Source of the DNA: Ilex aquifolium
Taxonomy: Eukaryota > Streptophyta > Magnoliopsida > Aquifoliales > Aquifoliaceae
Reading direction: 5' to 3'
Assembly: GCA_951799425.1 (NCBI GenBank)
Contig: OX637399.1
Location: 20,496,001 to 20,560,000 of the forward strand
DNA: 64,000 nt
Shown: positions 42,142 through 54,089 of the stretch, piece by piece
Layout: every line of letters starts with the position of its first letter
Numbering within the stretch: the stretch's first letter is position 1
Program-made: the position numbers and the translations under genes
Notes under the pieces: model-generated
Seen by the model: the letters and a program-made list of their open reading frames with translations, nothing else
Told to the model about the DNA's origin: nothing
The model's database searches: none

Positions 42142-44828
42142 TGTAACAACCCAAAACACACCCTGGACGACATTACTATCTAAGACCATTCACAACATGA
42201 GAGCGACTAAATAAATTCCATCAATAAGGAAATTTCATTCATCATATTTCATATCCATAACATTATCCCAAAAGAATAAGCCAATTCATGACAATTACAT
42301 CCCAAAAGCATTAAACATAACTTAGCAGCGGAATAACAAAAGATTATATTTTACATGATTCCAAAATAACCCTTCAATCTAATACAACGAAGGACCGTCG
42401 AGATATCCCCCTCCGGATCTCCCTCCTCGTCTTCTAACTAATCCTTTTTTTTACAGCATCACCTGAAAAATGTGTTGGTTTGTAGGGGGTGAGCACTAAG
42501 CTCTGTAGGAAAATCCTCCCAAACTCAAACAAGGTTTAGAAAACATGTAAAACAAGTCGGTCTCATTTCACAAATATCATATATAACTTTTGAAGTAAAA
42601 CAAGGACATTTAATAGATCTCAAGTTTAAGGAACAACAGTAATTGACTGAATAAGTGGAACCACTATACAGTTAACAAACCATATCCAAATATAATCCAA
42701 TCCACCATACACTGTTTCCACAAGTTCTTGCGGAATCCCATACTTCCCAAGACTCTTGTAGAAACCGTCTATGGTAAAATGAACAATAACCAATATACAA
42801 TAGATAATTCATTCTACCATAAACCGTTTCCAACAAGTTCTCGCGGAATCCCATACTTCCTGAAACTCTTGTCGAAACCATTTCTGGTACAATGCACGAT
42901 AACCCACACTGTATGTCCGACACAACCCACGTTACTAATCCGTGATCATTAGTGATAGGAAAAGTTCATACCTCCACGGCGTACAAAGACGTCTACCCAT
43001 TCCATGTGGTAGGAAAAGTTCATACCCGCGTGGCATACAAAGACGTCTATCCACTACATGATGCCCGGTCAATAGTAATCCATGTTCGAATCGTACAACC
43101 ACGCAAAAGATAAAATACCAACAAATATCTCACATAACCAACAATTACACAAGTCCCCAATTCACCCTCATAGCCTTATTTCTCAAGCATCCTTACAAGG
43201 AACCTCCTGAGAAGGAATGAGTATCCTTACAAGGAACCTCTCACTCTTGTTCCTCCAAACAACCAACAAGAAATACGATATCCACAATTTTCTCAATTAA
43301 CAAATAACTCCACAAATCCCCAATTTCACATGTAACATTCCAATATAACAATTTAAGCAAAAGTACATGAGATCATCAAAAATATCATTTTATTGTTCGA
43401 CACAAACCACTAAAGTTTTGAAATCAAAACATATGAGTAATCAACCTTTGGAATCGTTACCAATGAGTATTAAGCTTGGAGTATAAAGAATAAAGGCGCA
43501 CCAAGCTTGAAAATCATGGACAAAGGAGGAATTAAGATTTAACGGAACAATCATGTATGGCAATAAATAACAAAGGACTATCAAGGTGTGAAATCAAGAA
43601 CAAATGATTATGAAGCTTAGAAGTCAAGACCAAAAGAACACCCAAGTCTTGGAACCAAGGATAAAGAATATCAAGTATTGAATATCAAGCTTAGAAGTCA
43701 AAATAAAGAAACAATCATGTATTGAAATCAATAACAAAGGAGAAGTCAAGAGAGAAACACATCTCCCTTGAAAACTAGGGTTTGGTAAGAATCAAGGAGA
43801 TTCAAGGGTTACCCAACAATCACATTATTTTCCATATGGCATAAATTGCAAGAAGGGCAAGAATTAAGGATTTGATAACATACATATAACATTTAGAGTT
43901 AAGAGATACATATAAATAAACCTAGCCTCAATGTAAAAGAATGGAAGAAAACCCCTACCTTAGTGTTCTTCAAATCTAGGGCTTGAATCTTGACTCACTC
44001 TTAATCTTGTGTTCTTCCCTTGGGTCTTGAGTTTCTCTCTTCCTCTTTTGCTCTCTAAGGGTGCCTAGGGTTTGGATGGGTGAAATGAGGCTAAAAAAGT
44101 TGACATTAAGTATTTATAGTGGAGCTAGGACCGACTGTTCGCGAGTTGAAAATTTCGGATCTTTACAGCGACTACCGGTAGCTGATTTTTGACTACCGGT
44201 AGCTCGGGTACATTGGCACTCGACTACCTGTTGACTACCGGTAGCTCGGGTACACTGGACACTCGACTACCTGTTGACTACCGGTAGCTCGGGCACACTG
44301 GACCATTGACTACCGGTTGACTACCGGTAGTCACTGCCCAGATTTTATGCTTCAACTTCAAGTGCAGTTTTGACCCATTTAGAGGTCGAATTGGAAAATT
44401 TTCATGAGAGACACTTTTGTAGCCCTAGATGTCTAATATCTTCTTTCCAAATTTCAGGTCAATTGGAGTTAGGAATAAAAAGTTATGATCGAAATAGTAG
44501 ACAGTGTCCAAAATCCTTTATACCCAAATTTTCTCTAAAATGTGTTTTAACTCCAAAATACTTCCTAACTTCTAATACACCCCATATCACCTCTCCCAAG
44601 GTTTTTCGACCTTCCAGACTCAATGGAAACCTTATTTTGACCTAAATACATTTAGAAACTTACTTAATCCCTCTTCTCAAGCTTACACACCTTCAAAACT
44701 TCAACTTCCAAATTAATTTGCATCTCTAGTTTTTTTATTCCTACCATCACTACACATATCCACATTTTTACAACTATTATTTAATATATATCTATATACA
44801 TATATAAACGAAAATGCGGGGTGTTACA
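42142..44828 (-). repeat. Solo LTR L (Tekay-like gypsy)
   Basis: 2687 bp bounded by TGTAACAACCC and GGGTGTTACA on the plus strand, with perfect target duplication GTTGT (42137-42141 and 44829-44833). The Tekay block (cacctgaaaaatgtg ... gggtgagcactaagctctgt) at 42460-42520 shows the same orientation as element C. A minus-strand TATA box CACTATAAATAC is at 44111-44121. Just upstream of it in element orientation lie about eight CTACCGGTAG palindromes. Internal duplications of about 120 bp (42700-42900) and 58 bp (42958-43060) are visible. No internal region remains. Confidence 0.88.
44160..44335. repeat. CTACCGGTAG palindrome cluster in solo LTR L
   Basis: Repeated units gactaccggtagctcgggta and cgactacctgttgactaccg, with the perfect palindrome CTACCGGTAG in most copies. 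The cluster starts about 40 bp upstream of the TATA box in element orientation. Confidence 0.9.
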
Positions 44829-44916
44829 GTTGTAGCTGGAGAAAAATAAGGAGACGTACAAAGAGAGAAGAGGCATGCGACTGAATTGGATGAAAAAGAA
44901 AGCAAGGTTTTTAATA

Positions 44917-45235
44917 GGGTAAATTACATCTAGACCCCCAAACTTTGTCACTAAAGCAGACATACCCCCTCAGGTATGACATATTTCGTTGACACCCCCT
45001 GTCAGTAACAACTGACTAACACACCTGATAGAATTAAGTGGGTTGGTTTTAATTATTTCTATAAGGGTATTTAGGGAATTAAATTCTTAAAATACGGTAA
45101 CATAATCAAAGTTTGACAGTGTTTCAAACGATTTTTAATGGTAGGGATCTATGTGTTACACGCGTACAAACTTTGGGGGTGCCAGTGTAATGTGTTTTAG
45201 TGACAAAGTTCAGGGGGTGTTGATGTAATTTACCC
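44917..45235. mobile_element. Mutator-like MITE, 319 bp
   Basis: Inverted ends GGGTAAATTACATC...GATGTAATTTACCC extend about 38 bp with few mismatches (agacccccaaactttgtcac against gtgacaaagttcagggggtg). It is flanked by a perfect 9-bp target duplication TTTTTAATA (44908-44916 and 45236-45244). The 9-bp duplication points to the Mutator superfamily. It has no coding capacity. Confidence 0.88.
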
Positions 45236-45359
45236 TTTTTAATAATCAGATGTTTAAAGATTAAACGACGTCATTTTGGTAATTAGAATTAATAAAACGA
45301 CGTCATTTTGGTTTGGGCATTTACAACAAGAAAAAAACCAAGCAAAAAGAGAAATTTTT

Positions 45360-45517
45360 AAAAAAAAATTTACTTTTTGCCACGGCATTGATTTCCTATT
45401 GCAAATATACCATTTTAAACATCAACATCAAGAACCGTTGCAAAAAAAATATTTTTGCCACTGTAAATATTCCGTTGCAAAAAAAAAGTAACGCAACAAC
45501 CCTAAATTCTTGTAGTG
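45360..45517. repeat. Right subterminal repeats and end of the CACTA element
   Basis: aaccgttgcaaaaaaa, ttccgttgcaaaaaaa and gccacggcattg repeat before the terminal TTCTTGTAGTG. They match the motifs at the left end in inverted orientation. Confidence 0.82.
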
Positions 45518-47640
45518 ATAGTTTGGTGCTTAATTGGGAGAAGTGTCACTTTATGGTGAATTAGGAAATTGTGTTGGATCACATAGTGTCTGGGAATGGG
45601 ATATAGGTGGATAAAACGAAGGTTGAGTTGATTTCTAATCTCCTTAATCTAAATCTGTCAAAGATGTCCAGTCGTTTCTTGGTCATGATGGGTTCTATAA
45701 GAGATTCATAAAGGGTTTTAGTGCCTTGACACAACCTTTATGTAATTTATTGGCCTAGGATGTCTCTTTTGAGTGGTCTCATGATTGTGAAAAGGCTTTT
45801 CAAAATCTAAAAAATATGCTTATTTCACCTCCAATAATGCAACCACCCAATTGGGATCTACCTTTTAAGCTCATGTGCGACGCAAGTGACTGTGCAGTCG
45901 GCGCAGTGCTTGGCCAACGTCAAGACAAGAAGCCTCATGCCATCTAATATGCTAGGAAAACATTGAATGAAGCTCACATGAATTATACCACCACAAGAAA
46001 TGGAGCTGCTAGCAGTTGTTTTTGCTTAGGTCATACATTATTGGTTCACCTATTATCGTGTACACTGACCATGCTGCTTTTAAGTATATTTTGAATAAGC
46101 AAGATGTAAAACCAAATAAGAGGATCAAGATTTTCATATCATCATCAAATATAAGAAAGGAGTGGAGAATGTGGTGGCCAGTCACTTATCGAGACTAATG
46201 TTGCAAGACACATATGAGCATTTTTGTATTCCTAATTCTTTTTCCCGATGAACATCTATTTTCTGTAAATTTAGTTGTGTCATGGTATGCTGATATAATT
46301 AATTTAATTGTTACAGGGCAGCTACCGGTTCATTAGAGTCCACAGGAAAAAAAAAATTCTTGGTGGAGGTGAAGTAGTTTTACTTTGACAATCCATATTT
46401 ATTCAAATATTGCCCCAACCATGTGATGAGGAGGTGTGTTCTCAATGAAGAGCAAAGGGACGTGATAGCATTCTTCCATTTAAAGGCATGTGGCGACCAC
46501 TTCTCATCCAAGAAGACTTTCGCAAAGATTCTCCAATGTGGTTTTTACTGACCCTCTCTCTTTAAGAATTGTTGTATGTTCTATAAATAATGTGATAGAT
46601 GTCAAAGGTTAGGAGGTGTGACCCGTAGGAGCTGATGCCCCTTACCCCCATACTTGTTATAGAAACTTTTGATTGTTGGAGTATCGACTTTATGGGTCCT
46701 TTCCCTATATCATTTGGCTATGTATACATATTATTGGCAGTTGACTATGTATCAAAGTGGGTGGAGATAATCCCAATTAGAACAAATGATCACAAGGTTG
46801 TGATCACATATTTGAAAAAAAAAAAAATTTATCCTGGTTTGGGATGTCTCAAGCTCTCATTAGCAACGATGGATTGCATTTTTGTAATAGGCCATTTTCT
46901 ATACTCATGCATAAATATGGTATTACACATAAGGTTTCCACTGCATACCACCCACAAACCAATGGCTAAGCTGAGTTGGCTAATAGGGAGATCAAGCATA
47001 TACTCTAGAAAATAGTGAATCCTAATAAAAATGATTGGTCACTTCGGTTAATTGATGCTTTGTGGGCTTACCGAACTGCATATAAGACACAGTTAGGCAG
47101 TCTCCCTATAGGCTAGTTTATGGTAAAGCTTGTCATCTACTAGTAGAGACGAAACATAGAGCATATTGGGCCACTAAAACTTTGAATTTCAATTTGAGAC
47201 TTGTTAGTAGTCATCGGAGTTTGGATTTGAATGAACTTGAGGAGATATGTAGGGATGTGTATGAAAGTACCACAATTTACAAAGAAAATTTCAAAATTTT
47301 TCATTATTAATCCATTTTGATAAAGGCCTTTGAGAAAGGCCAAAAGGTAATTGTCTACAATTCCCAACTTCACCTCTTCCTAGGAAAACTACGTTCATAT
47401 TGGACCGGCTCTTTTGTGGTCCGCACAGTTTATCAAAATGGATTCGTGGAAGTGAAAAACCCAAAGAATGGCCATATTTTCAAGGTCAATGGTCAACGAT
47501 TGAAGCCATTCTTAGAGAATTTTCCTTTGGAGGAGCCTGATGAGTTGCTTGTTGATCCTATTTATCGGGATCCCCCTGCTGCGCGATTTATTTGCCACAT
47601 GACTTGTTGTACAATAATTAGATAGTTGTTTTCTTTATAT
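45518..47640 (+). pseudogene. pol of element G, right of the CACTA insertion
   Basis: The gene resumes within reverse transcriptase (LVLNWEKCHFMV), then an RSFLGH-type connection, RNase H ([46 protein letters not shown]), integrase ([40 protein letters not shown]) and the C-terminal part 47317-47625 (GQKVIVYNSQLHLFLGKLRS, YWTGSFVVRTVYQNGFVEVK, GQRLKPFLEN). Many stops and frameshifts are present. Order and motifs match Athila pol, and it fits the fragment at 19589-19827. Confidence 0.88.
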
Positions 47641-50600
47641 TTTCTTTGATAGTTCCTTTTATTTTTGGTTTTGCAATAGTTTTTCTTTTTGGAGCTGTGT
47701 TTCAGGTGAACTCGTTCCCTTCTTTATTTCATTTTTCTCGTTGCATATAATTATTATTGTTTCATTGAGGACAATGCTTAATTCAAGTTGTGGGGTGAGG
47801 GTTTCCACCACCTTTTACTTTTGCTTTCTTTTTGTTTATTTGTTTTGTTTGTTTACTCCTATAAAAAATGAAAAAAATAAATAAATATGTTTTAGCCATT
47901 TTGAATGTATTATCCTTTATTTTAAGATTCTTTGCACACTTTGATATGTTGATTGGAATTTAAGTTGATTTGCATAATAGCTAATTGATGGAATTTATTT
48001 TATGCTTGAGTATCATGCCTGCTCTGTAATTAGGAACTCAACTTTTCATACACTATTGTCAGTTAATCCTTGCAATCTATTATGTTAAATTCTTGTCTTA
48101 AAGACTTGACATGTATAGTGGAGATGAATATATTACCCTGTGAGTTTAGAGCCTATCTTGTTAGAGGGTTATATTACATTTACACATGAATAGTTCTTTC
48201 ATAGTTAATTCTTTCAATAATCTCATCATGCTTGTTTTTTGTTAGAATATAAGGAATGATCAGTTGGTGGTATCCCTATCAATTAATAAGTGGCCACTAT
48301 TTTTGAAAAATGATTTTAGGCCATCTTTTGATTATTTTTTAGCCTTAACTTGTTTCTTTCTTATAAATTTTCCTTAGAAGTTGTGATTAAGCCGAAATGA
48401 AAATTTGATTTATGGCTGTGAATAATAGTCAGGCCAGTTATAAAAGAGAAAAAAATATCTTCCCTTGGTTATCCCTAGAATTGCTATACTTTTATCAAGG
48501 AAGTTGGGAAATTTGTGGCATATGCTCGAGCGGATGGAATTGAAAAAAAAAGGGAGAAAAGATGAAAGAAGTAGAAAAATGCATGGTATTTGAAGTTGCA
48601 AGATGTAAAGAAGAAAAAAAATGGAGAAGCCAAAGGCTGTGAAGAAAGAAAAAAAGTGAGTGAAGTGATAGAACTAGAAAATAAAAGATTCAAAAGGAGA
48701 TTCATATGTCAAAATGTATTGGGATAACTCTTTTGAATTCCTTAATCCTTTGTTCCTTTTACCTTTTACCTTTTACCCTTGGCCCCATTACAACCTTAAT
48801 GAAATCCTAATTGATGGGAATGATGGTAAGTAATATGTTGGATTTGATGAAGGAAGACACTGATTGCATTGTTCTTATTGTTTTACCATTCTTTCATGAG
48901 ATTATGTTAAGTTGATTCATTTCACAGTGTCTTTCATTGAATGGAAATATGTGAGATATATTTCTTTTTGTTAACATAAATTTTGCTCACATATACTTTG
49001 AAAGAAACAGTCATTACAATCAGAGAGTTTTACTCTGAGTGACAACTTGGTGAGAATTGCATTGAATCTAGTTTTGGATAGCTCATAGGGATGGTAATTT
49101 GGTTTGATAGATTTCTTGAAATAATTGATATCACACACACATGAGTTTTTGATGATAAAGTATGTATGAATACTCTTGCATAGCATTTAGGTCTATTAAT
49201 AGCTATGTGTGAATTGGTTTGATTTTAATTGGCATATTGAGGTTTCGATTGATGATTAGAGAAGAATAATGCGTTTGAAATAATTAAAGTGGAGATGTTT
49301 GTAGGTATCTTTGCTGAAAACCTTCATGAGACAAAACTCGTCTACTAGGGATCACCTATGGGTTTAAAGGCTTATTGCATAGTCTAAATGCAGTCGTGAA
49401 TGCCTACGAAAGTGGTTTTCTGTTTAGTTCTTTTTATTTTTTATTTTGTGATGTTTTAAACTCCATAGCATTTTAATTTAAGTTTTTATTGGATTGAGTT
49501 ATATTGCATAGGTTTTTAAAATTTGGCACAAAAATTGGATCATTGTCTTTTGAGTATTTAGGGTTTTTGTTTTTGATTAACTGGAACTAGGTGTTGGTTG
49601 AATCTAGGATTAGTTTGGTTTTTTTTTTTTAAAGAGAAAGAAAAAAAAAGGTAGAAATAATAGGAATTTTTCAGAAATTTGGAGTTCTACGGTAGAATGT
49701 GTATGTCCTATCGGTAGGTGATGAAACAGAGGGTCGTGCTACCGATATATCGTTCATTACCTACCAGTAAGTTTTGAATATGAGACTTTAAATAAGGGTT
49801 TTTCGGGAATTCCATAGGTTTTCTTTAAATCTAACTTTTCCCTTTCACTGTAAAAGCTCCTCTTTCTCTCTAGGAATCCGAATTAACAAAGAGACGAAAC
49901 TAACAACTACTGTAATGAACCTAAACTAAAGATGGAAATAGTCACTCACTGAATACCTATTTCTTAGACTGAGTGATTCCTAAAGCCGAAAGACGAAGGT
50001 CGAAACAAGGATAGCTGCTAAAGAAAGAGAAACTAGAGACATAAAGAAGAAGACTGCTAATAAGGAAAGGAATACGGTAAGAAATCTTAGAAACCTGCTT
50101 GTAAGACATAGGCATCAATTGATTCTTGTTATTATAGAGATTTGTTGTGGTAATTTCATATTAATTCTGTCCCAAACTAATTTTTCTTACGAAAGCTATG
50201 GGTCAACCCTACTAACTTGGGTCCTTGTTGTTGCCATAGTTTCTATGGTCGTCACAAGGATGGCAAGAACAAGGTTAAGTCGATTAACCTCGAACAACAC
50301 CCTTAGAGCTACCCCATCAATTCGGGCGTCTGCTAGGGAGAAGGGCAAGAGGAAGTGGGGGGAGTCGAATGACAAAGAGAAAAAGGACGTACCTACTGTG
50401 ATCAAGAAGACTTCACCTTCGAATCCTTGTGCTAAAAGTCTTCAAGTCTGACTCCTCTTTGCCTCCGTACACTCAAAGGTGATGGAAAGTATGAAAGACA
50501 CAATGGATATTAGGGCAAAGGCTACTATTTCTGAAGGGGAAGATTTGACTGCAGGGAAGAGTTTTGAGACGCCAGTAATAACCTCTGATTCTGAGTAGGA

Positions 50601-50933
50601 GATTGGAAGTTGCATTTTTTCTTTTTATTATAGTTAGTATATAGGGTCTAGTAGAACCTTAGGTGTTTTCGTTGGAGTAGTCGTTTTGTTAAACCTTAAG
50701 TAGAAGAACCTCTAGGATTTAGGCTTTGTTTCTCTTTGGAGCTAGTCTGTACTTTAAAGACTATGACATTATGAATTAATATATCTTTTGGATCTTAAGT
50801 GCTTTGAGTTCATTTAAATTTATGCGTTGTAACTAGTTTGTTTAAGTTTGTTTGTTGAGTACTGCTTTGGATGTTTAAGAATCTATTTTCTTGTTTTTAT
50901 TCCTTAGTTTGATGTTTACTTGGGACTAGCAAA
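47641..50933 (+). mobile_element. Post-integrase non-coding region of element G
   Basis: About 3.3 kb of AT-rich sequence between integrase and the polypurine tract. The part 48150-49460 matches the region before LTR B. The part 49460-50930 has no counterpart there; it includes degenerate CTACGGTAG / CCTATCGGTAGG motifs at 49685-49770 and one small frame. Athila elements often have an env-like gene here; I cannot recognise one. Confidence 0.6.
50119..50451 (+). CDS. Unrecognised small frame after integrase of element G
   Basis: 110 residues with a hydrophobic start (MILVIIEICCGN ... LVVAIVSMVV) and a basic, Lys-rich second half (MARTRLSRLTSNN, REKGKRKWGESNDKEKKD). The inner MARTRLSRL start may be the real one. 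No family recognised. The position, between integrase and polypurine tract, is where Athila elements carry an env-like or accessory frame, but that is inference only. Confidence 0.3.
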   Translation: MILVIIEICCGNFILILSQTNFSYESYGSTLLTWVLVVAIVSMVVTRMARTRLSRLTSNNTLRATPSIRASAREKGKRKWGESNDKEKKDVPTVIKKTSPSNPCAKSLQV

Positions 50934-50950
50934 GCTTAAGTTGGGGGGTG
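50934..50950 (+). other. Polypurine tract of element G
   Basis: gcttaagttggggggtg, immediately before TGTTGAGTG. It is equivalent to the tract at 8125-8155. Confidence 0.78.
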
Positions 50951-52530
50951 TGTTGAGTGTTCATTCTTGCATTATTTCGTAGCTGACATATTCACTTTAG
51001 GCTTGCTAGTAGACTCACTTGCTTAGCTTAGCTTGTTTTGCGTCTAATGCGTTGATTTCATGTTTACAGGTAGTCTTGGTGTAAAGGTAGATGTGTCGCG
51101 TCATAATAATGGATTTAGAAAATTTATAGTTGAAGTTGATCCATTAGAAGTGAAGCCGGAGGCCTTAGAGAAGAAATTTAGAGAAAGATAGGTTGTACAA
51201 GTAGGATTGCGCTAAAATGAAGAATCTACTGGTAGAAGTTGGGTTCTGCCGGTAAGAAGGAAAACAGTGTGTAAGGTATCGGTAGTTGAGTTATGATCTA
51301 GTTCTCTAGAATGAACAGTAAGGTGTTCTACTGGTAGGTGAAGATGTATTCTACCAGTAGCAGAGCTCTCTGGACTGTGTTCTACTGGTAGGTGACCTGG
51401 TATGTTATCGGTAGAAGAAGCTATGAGGAGTTGAAGATCAAGGTTATACCGGTAGTTGATCAATGTTCTACCGGTAGGTTGTGCAACAGAATAAGGTTCT
51501 ACCAGTATGTATCAATGTTCTACCGATAGGTCGACAACAGATTTGACGGGAAACTCTAATTTAGTAGAAGATATGCACGAAGATACTGAAGATATTCCTT
51601 CCATACACCATAAATAGGAGCTTTGACTGAGGAATGGGGATCGCTCAATTGTTTATTTTCACTTCTTCTCTACAAATTTTCTTAGTTCTGTTCCTTAGTA
51701 ACCTTTCTTTAGTTATTTCTTTGTCTTTAGTTTCAAGTATTAGTATTTTCAATTCCAAGTCAATTTCATTCAGCATAATCAATTTCAATATAGTTCTTTC
51801 AATACAAGGTATTTTACATTCAAGTTCTTATTGCTTTTCAGTCAATCTTTATTCTTTGAATTCAATTATGTCTTTTCAATGCTTTGTTTTAATTTCATCA
51901 TCATGAGTGAGTAGTTTTCTTTCTGGATAATCAGAAGAGGAAATCATAATCCATGAACTAGGGTTTATACTCTAAATTAGGTTTTTACAATGTATGTGAT
52001 TTAATGATTTAATAATTACTTTCGAAAACTAAATTGATTGGTCATATCCTTTATTATTTATATACAATTGGTTTTGGTACAAATAATACATGGAGTTACT
52101 GCAATCAATTGGACTCACATTCTTCCAATCAATCTATTTGTCATGAAAATCACTAGTTTTACTAATTAATGTGTTTGGTTGGATATCATCCGCCTGTGGG
52201 AGTTTGATTACGAACTAGGATGAGTTATATATTTAGAGTGTGAATTTATGTTCATGGGTGGGATGAAATCTGAGGATTATCTGGTTCTTTCTCTTAATTG
52301 AATTTCCTGTTTATTTAGTTAGTTACCCAAAACCTCTCAAATTCAAAGAGCTTTTTACGTTTATTTTCTTCCATTATCCTTGATTACAAAATATTTTCTT
52401 GAGAAAACGACCTTGGAATTATGTTCCAAGTTACTACACGATAACTTCTCTTATGCTTGGGAGCTACGTAAAAATCTATCCATTTAAGGGCAAGCATTTC
52501 TAAAACGATAATTTTCTGTAATTGCTAGCA
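50951..52530 (+). repeat. 3' LTR of element G
   Basis: Starts TGTTGAGTGTTC after the polypurine tract; the end is placed at ..ttgctagca (52530) by the CA rule only. TATA box cataaatagg at 51609-51618. A cluster of CTACCGGTAGG-like palindromes, many with one change, lies at 51225-51535, just upstream of it. The sequence does not resemble LTR B, which is unexpected if LTR B were the 5' LTR of the same element. Right border uncertain. Confidence 0.62.
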
Positions 52531-52905
52531 TGGGATCACTTCTCCATCTGAATGGGCTCATTATGAAATAATTGACAGTAAATTAAGTAATGGTATACAC
52601 TTAGTTATAAATAGCAGTATCCTCTTTGTCTGAGTCACTACTATTATTAATAGGACTAAAACAAAGCCAGCTATTTAATTTTACTTGTCACTGTATAGTG
52701 GCTAGAGAGTAAAGCTAATAGACAATGGTCTGTCTGGACAAATGATAGATAGTAAAGATCCTCCCTATCAAGGCATGAACACAATGATTCAGGTTGCTAG
52801 TGAATTTGTTTAGAAATTGGTAAAGGAAACCAAATTTAAATTTGAATTCGACATTTTTATTTTGCCCATAATATTTTTCAATTATATGATTTTTAGGTTT
52901 TTGAA
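52531..52905. other. Stretch before the copia gag, no gene
   Basis: AT-rich; contains ttataaatagcagt near 52606, TATA-like, so part of a copia LTR and leader may remain here, but I find no primer-binding site and no LTR partner. Confidence 0.35.
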
Positions 52906-53870
52906 ATGGGTCCATTCAATCATCTTTCTATAATACTTAAAAAACACAAACTAACTGGACCAAACTATATAGAATGAAAAAAAAACTTGAATATTGTGTT
53001 GACTACAGAGGAGGACAAGTTTGTGCTCATTGATCTTTATCCTGATGAACCCGGTGAGGGGACAACCGAACAGGAAGTCCAGGCTCATCGGAGTTGGAAA
53101 AAGGCTGATGAGATGGTGCGGTGTTACATTTTGGCATCTATGTCAAGTGTGCTGCAAAATCAACATGAGCTTATGCCCACCACCTATGACATGATTATGA
53201 ACCCTCAAAGAAAAGTTTGGGGATCAAATTCGTGTTGTTAGGTAAGTTGCGATGATGAAAACAAGCATGCCTAAGGGGGCACTAGTAAGGGGTTTTGAAG
53301 ATGATGAGTCTTCTTAATGAATTGGAGATCGTAGGAGCTAAGATTGATGGAGAAACCTGGGTTGATATCATACTCCAGTCTCTGCCAGAGTCTTTTAAAT
53401 AATTTTGCCTTGATTACAATATGAATAAGTGTTCTTATTCTCTGGCAGAACTCCTTAAGGAACTTTATGCAACTGAAGGCCTTTTTTCAGTAGAAATCTC
53501 TTGCTTATGCGATTTGGAAAGGTTCTACTTCTAACCCGAAAGGTAAGAAGAAGTAGAAAAAAAGGCTCAAAATTAGGTTGTCGGTCTTGAGGGAGCAGTG
53601 AAAAGGCCTAAGGGCAAGTGTTTTCATTCAAGAAGTTAGGACACTGATGTCTAATCTTCCTCAACAAAGTGAACAATCCAAGTAAATCTCATTTACTAGT
53701 TGTTAGATCATGTTTAGTGGTGTTATTTACCAGTTCTTGGTGTGTAGATACGGGAGCCACTAATCTTATAGGGTTTTAGGAAACCAGTCGGGTCAGTGAT
53801 GGATAGATTTGTCTACATATGGGCAATGCTAAGAGAGTGGTAGCAGTTTTAGAAGGAGATTTACATTTAT
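52906..53870 (+). pseudogene. copia gag and protease
   Basis: Starts MGPFNHLSIILKKHKLTGPN at 52906, the typical copia Gag opening; a stop follows after NYIE, then NIVLTTEEDKFVLID, YILASMSSVLQNQHELM and, in other frames, VDIILQSLPESFK and CSYSLAELLKELYATEG. The protease is near 53747 (SWCVDTGATNL) with the intact D-T-G triad. Several stops and shifts. Confidence 0.82.
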
Positions 53871-54089
53871 GTTTTAGTAGATAAAGGATTTTAATTTTGA
53901 AAGATTGTCTTTATGCACATAATATTAGAATCTAAATTAGTTAAGGATGGATATAATATTTTATTTTAGTAACTCTGTGGTTATCAAATATAATAAGAAT
54001 TTTTTTTTATTTTCGTTCATTGGTGGATGATCTTTATGTTATTAATCATATCTCACCTACACTACAATTAACTAAAATGAATAACACTA

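Larger units (their letters stand above)
19828..45517 (-). mobile_element. CACTA (En/Spm-type) DNA transposon, 25.7 kb with nested insertions
   Basis: The ends are CACTAGAAGAA at 19828 and TTCTTGTAGTG at 45507-45517, inverted repeats of 11 bp with one mismatch, both flanked by the 3-bp target duplication ATA (19825-19827 and 45518-45520). The sequence on both sides is one Athila reverse transcriptase gene, which proves the borders. Subterminal regions carry many copies of a CCGTCGCAAA-like motif. Two genes on the minus strand encode a TNP2-type transposase and a TnpA-like protein. Solo LTR K, element D, a LINE tail, solo LTR L and a MITE lie inside; without these it is about 9-10 kb. The genes are broken, so it is not autonomous now. 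Confidence 0.93.

Noticed and set aside
52137-52530. Firm right end for the 3' LTR of element G
   Set aside because: No partner LTR or target duplication is visible; the CA at 52530 is only a reasonable guess.
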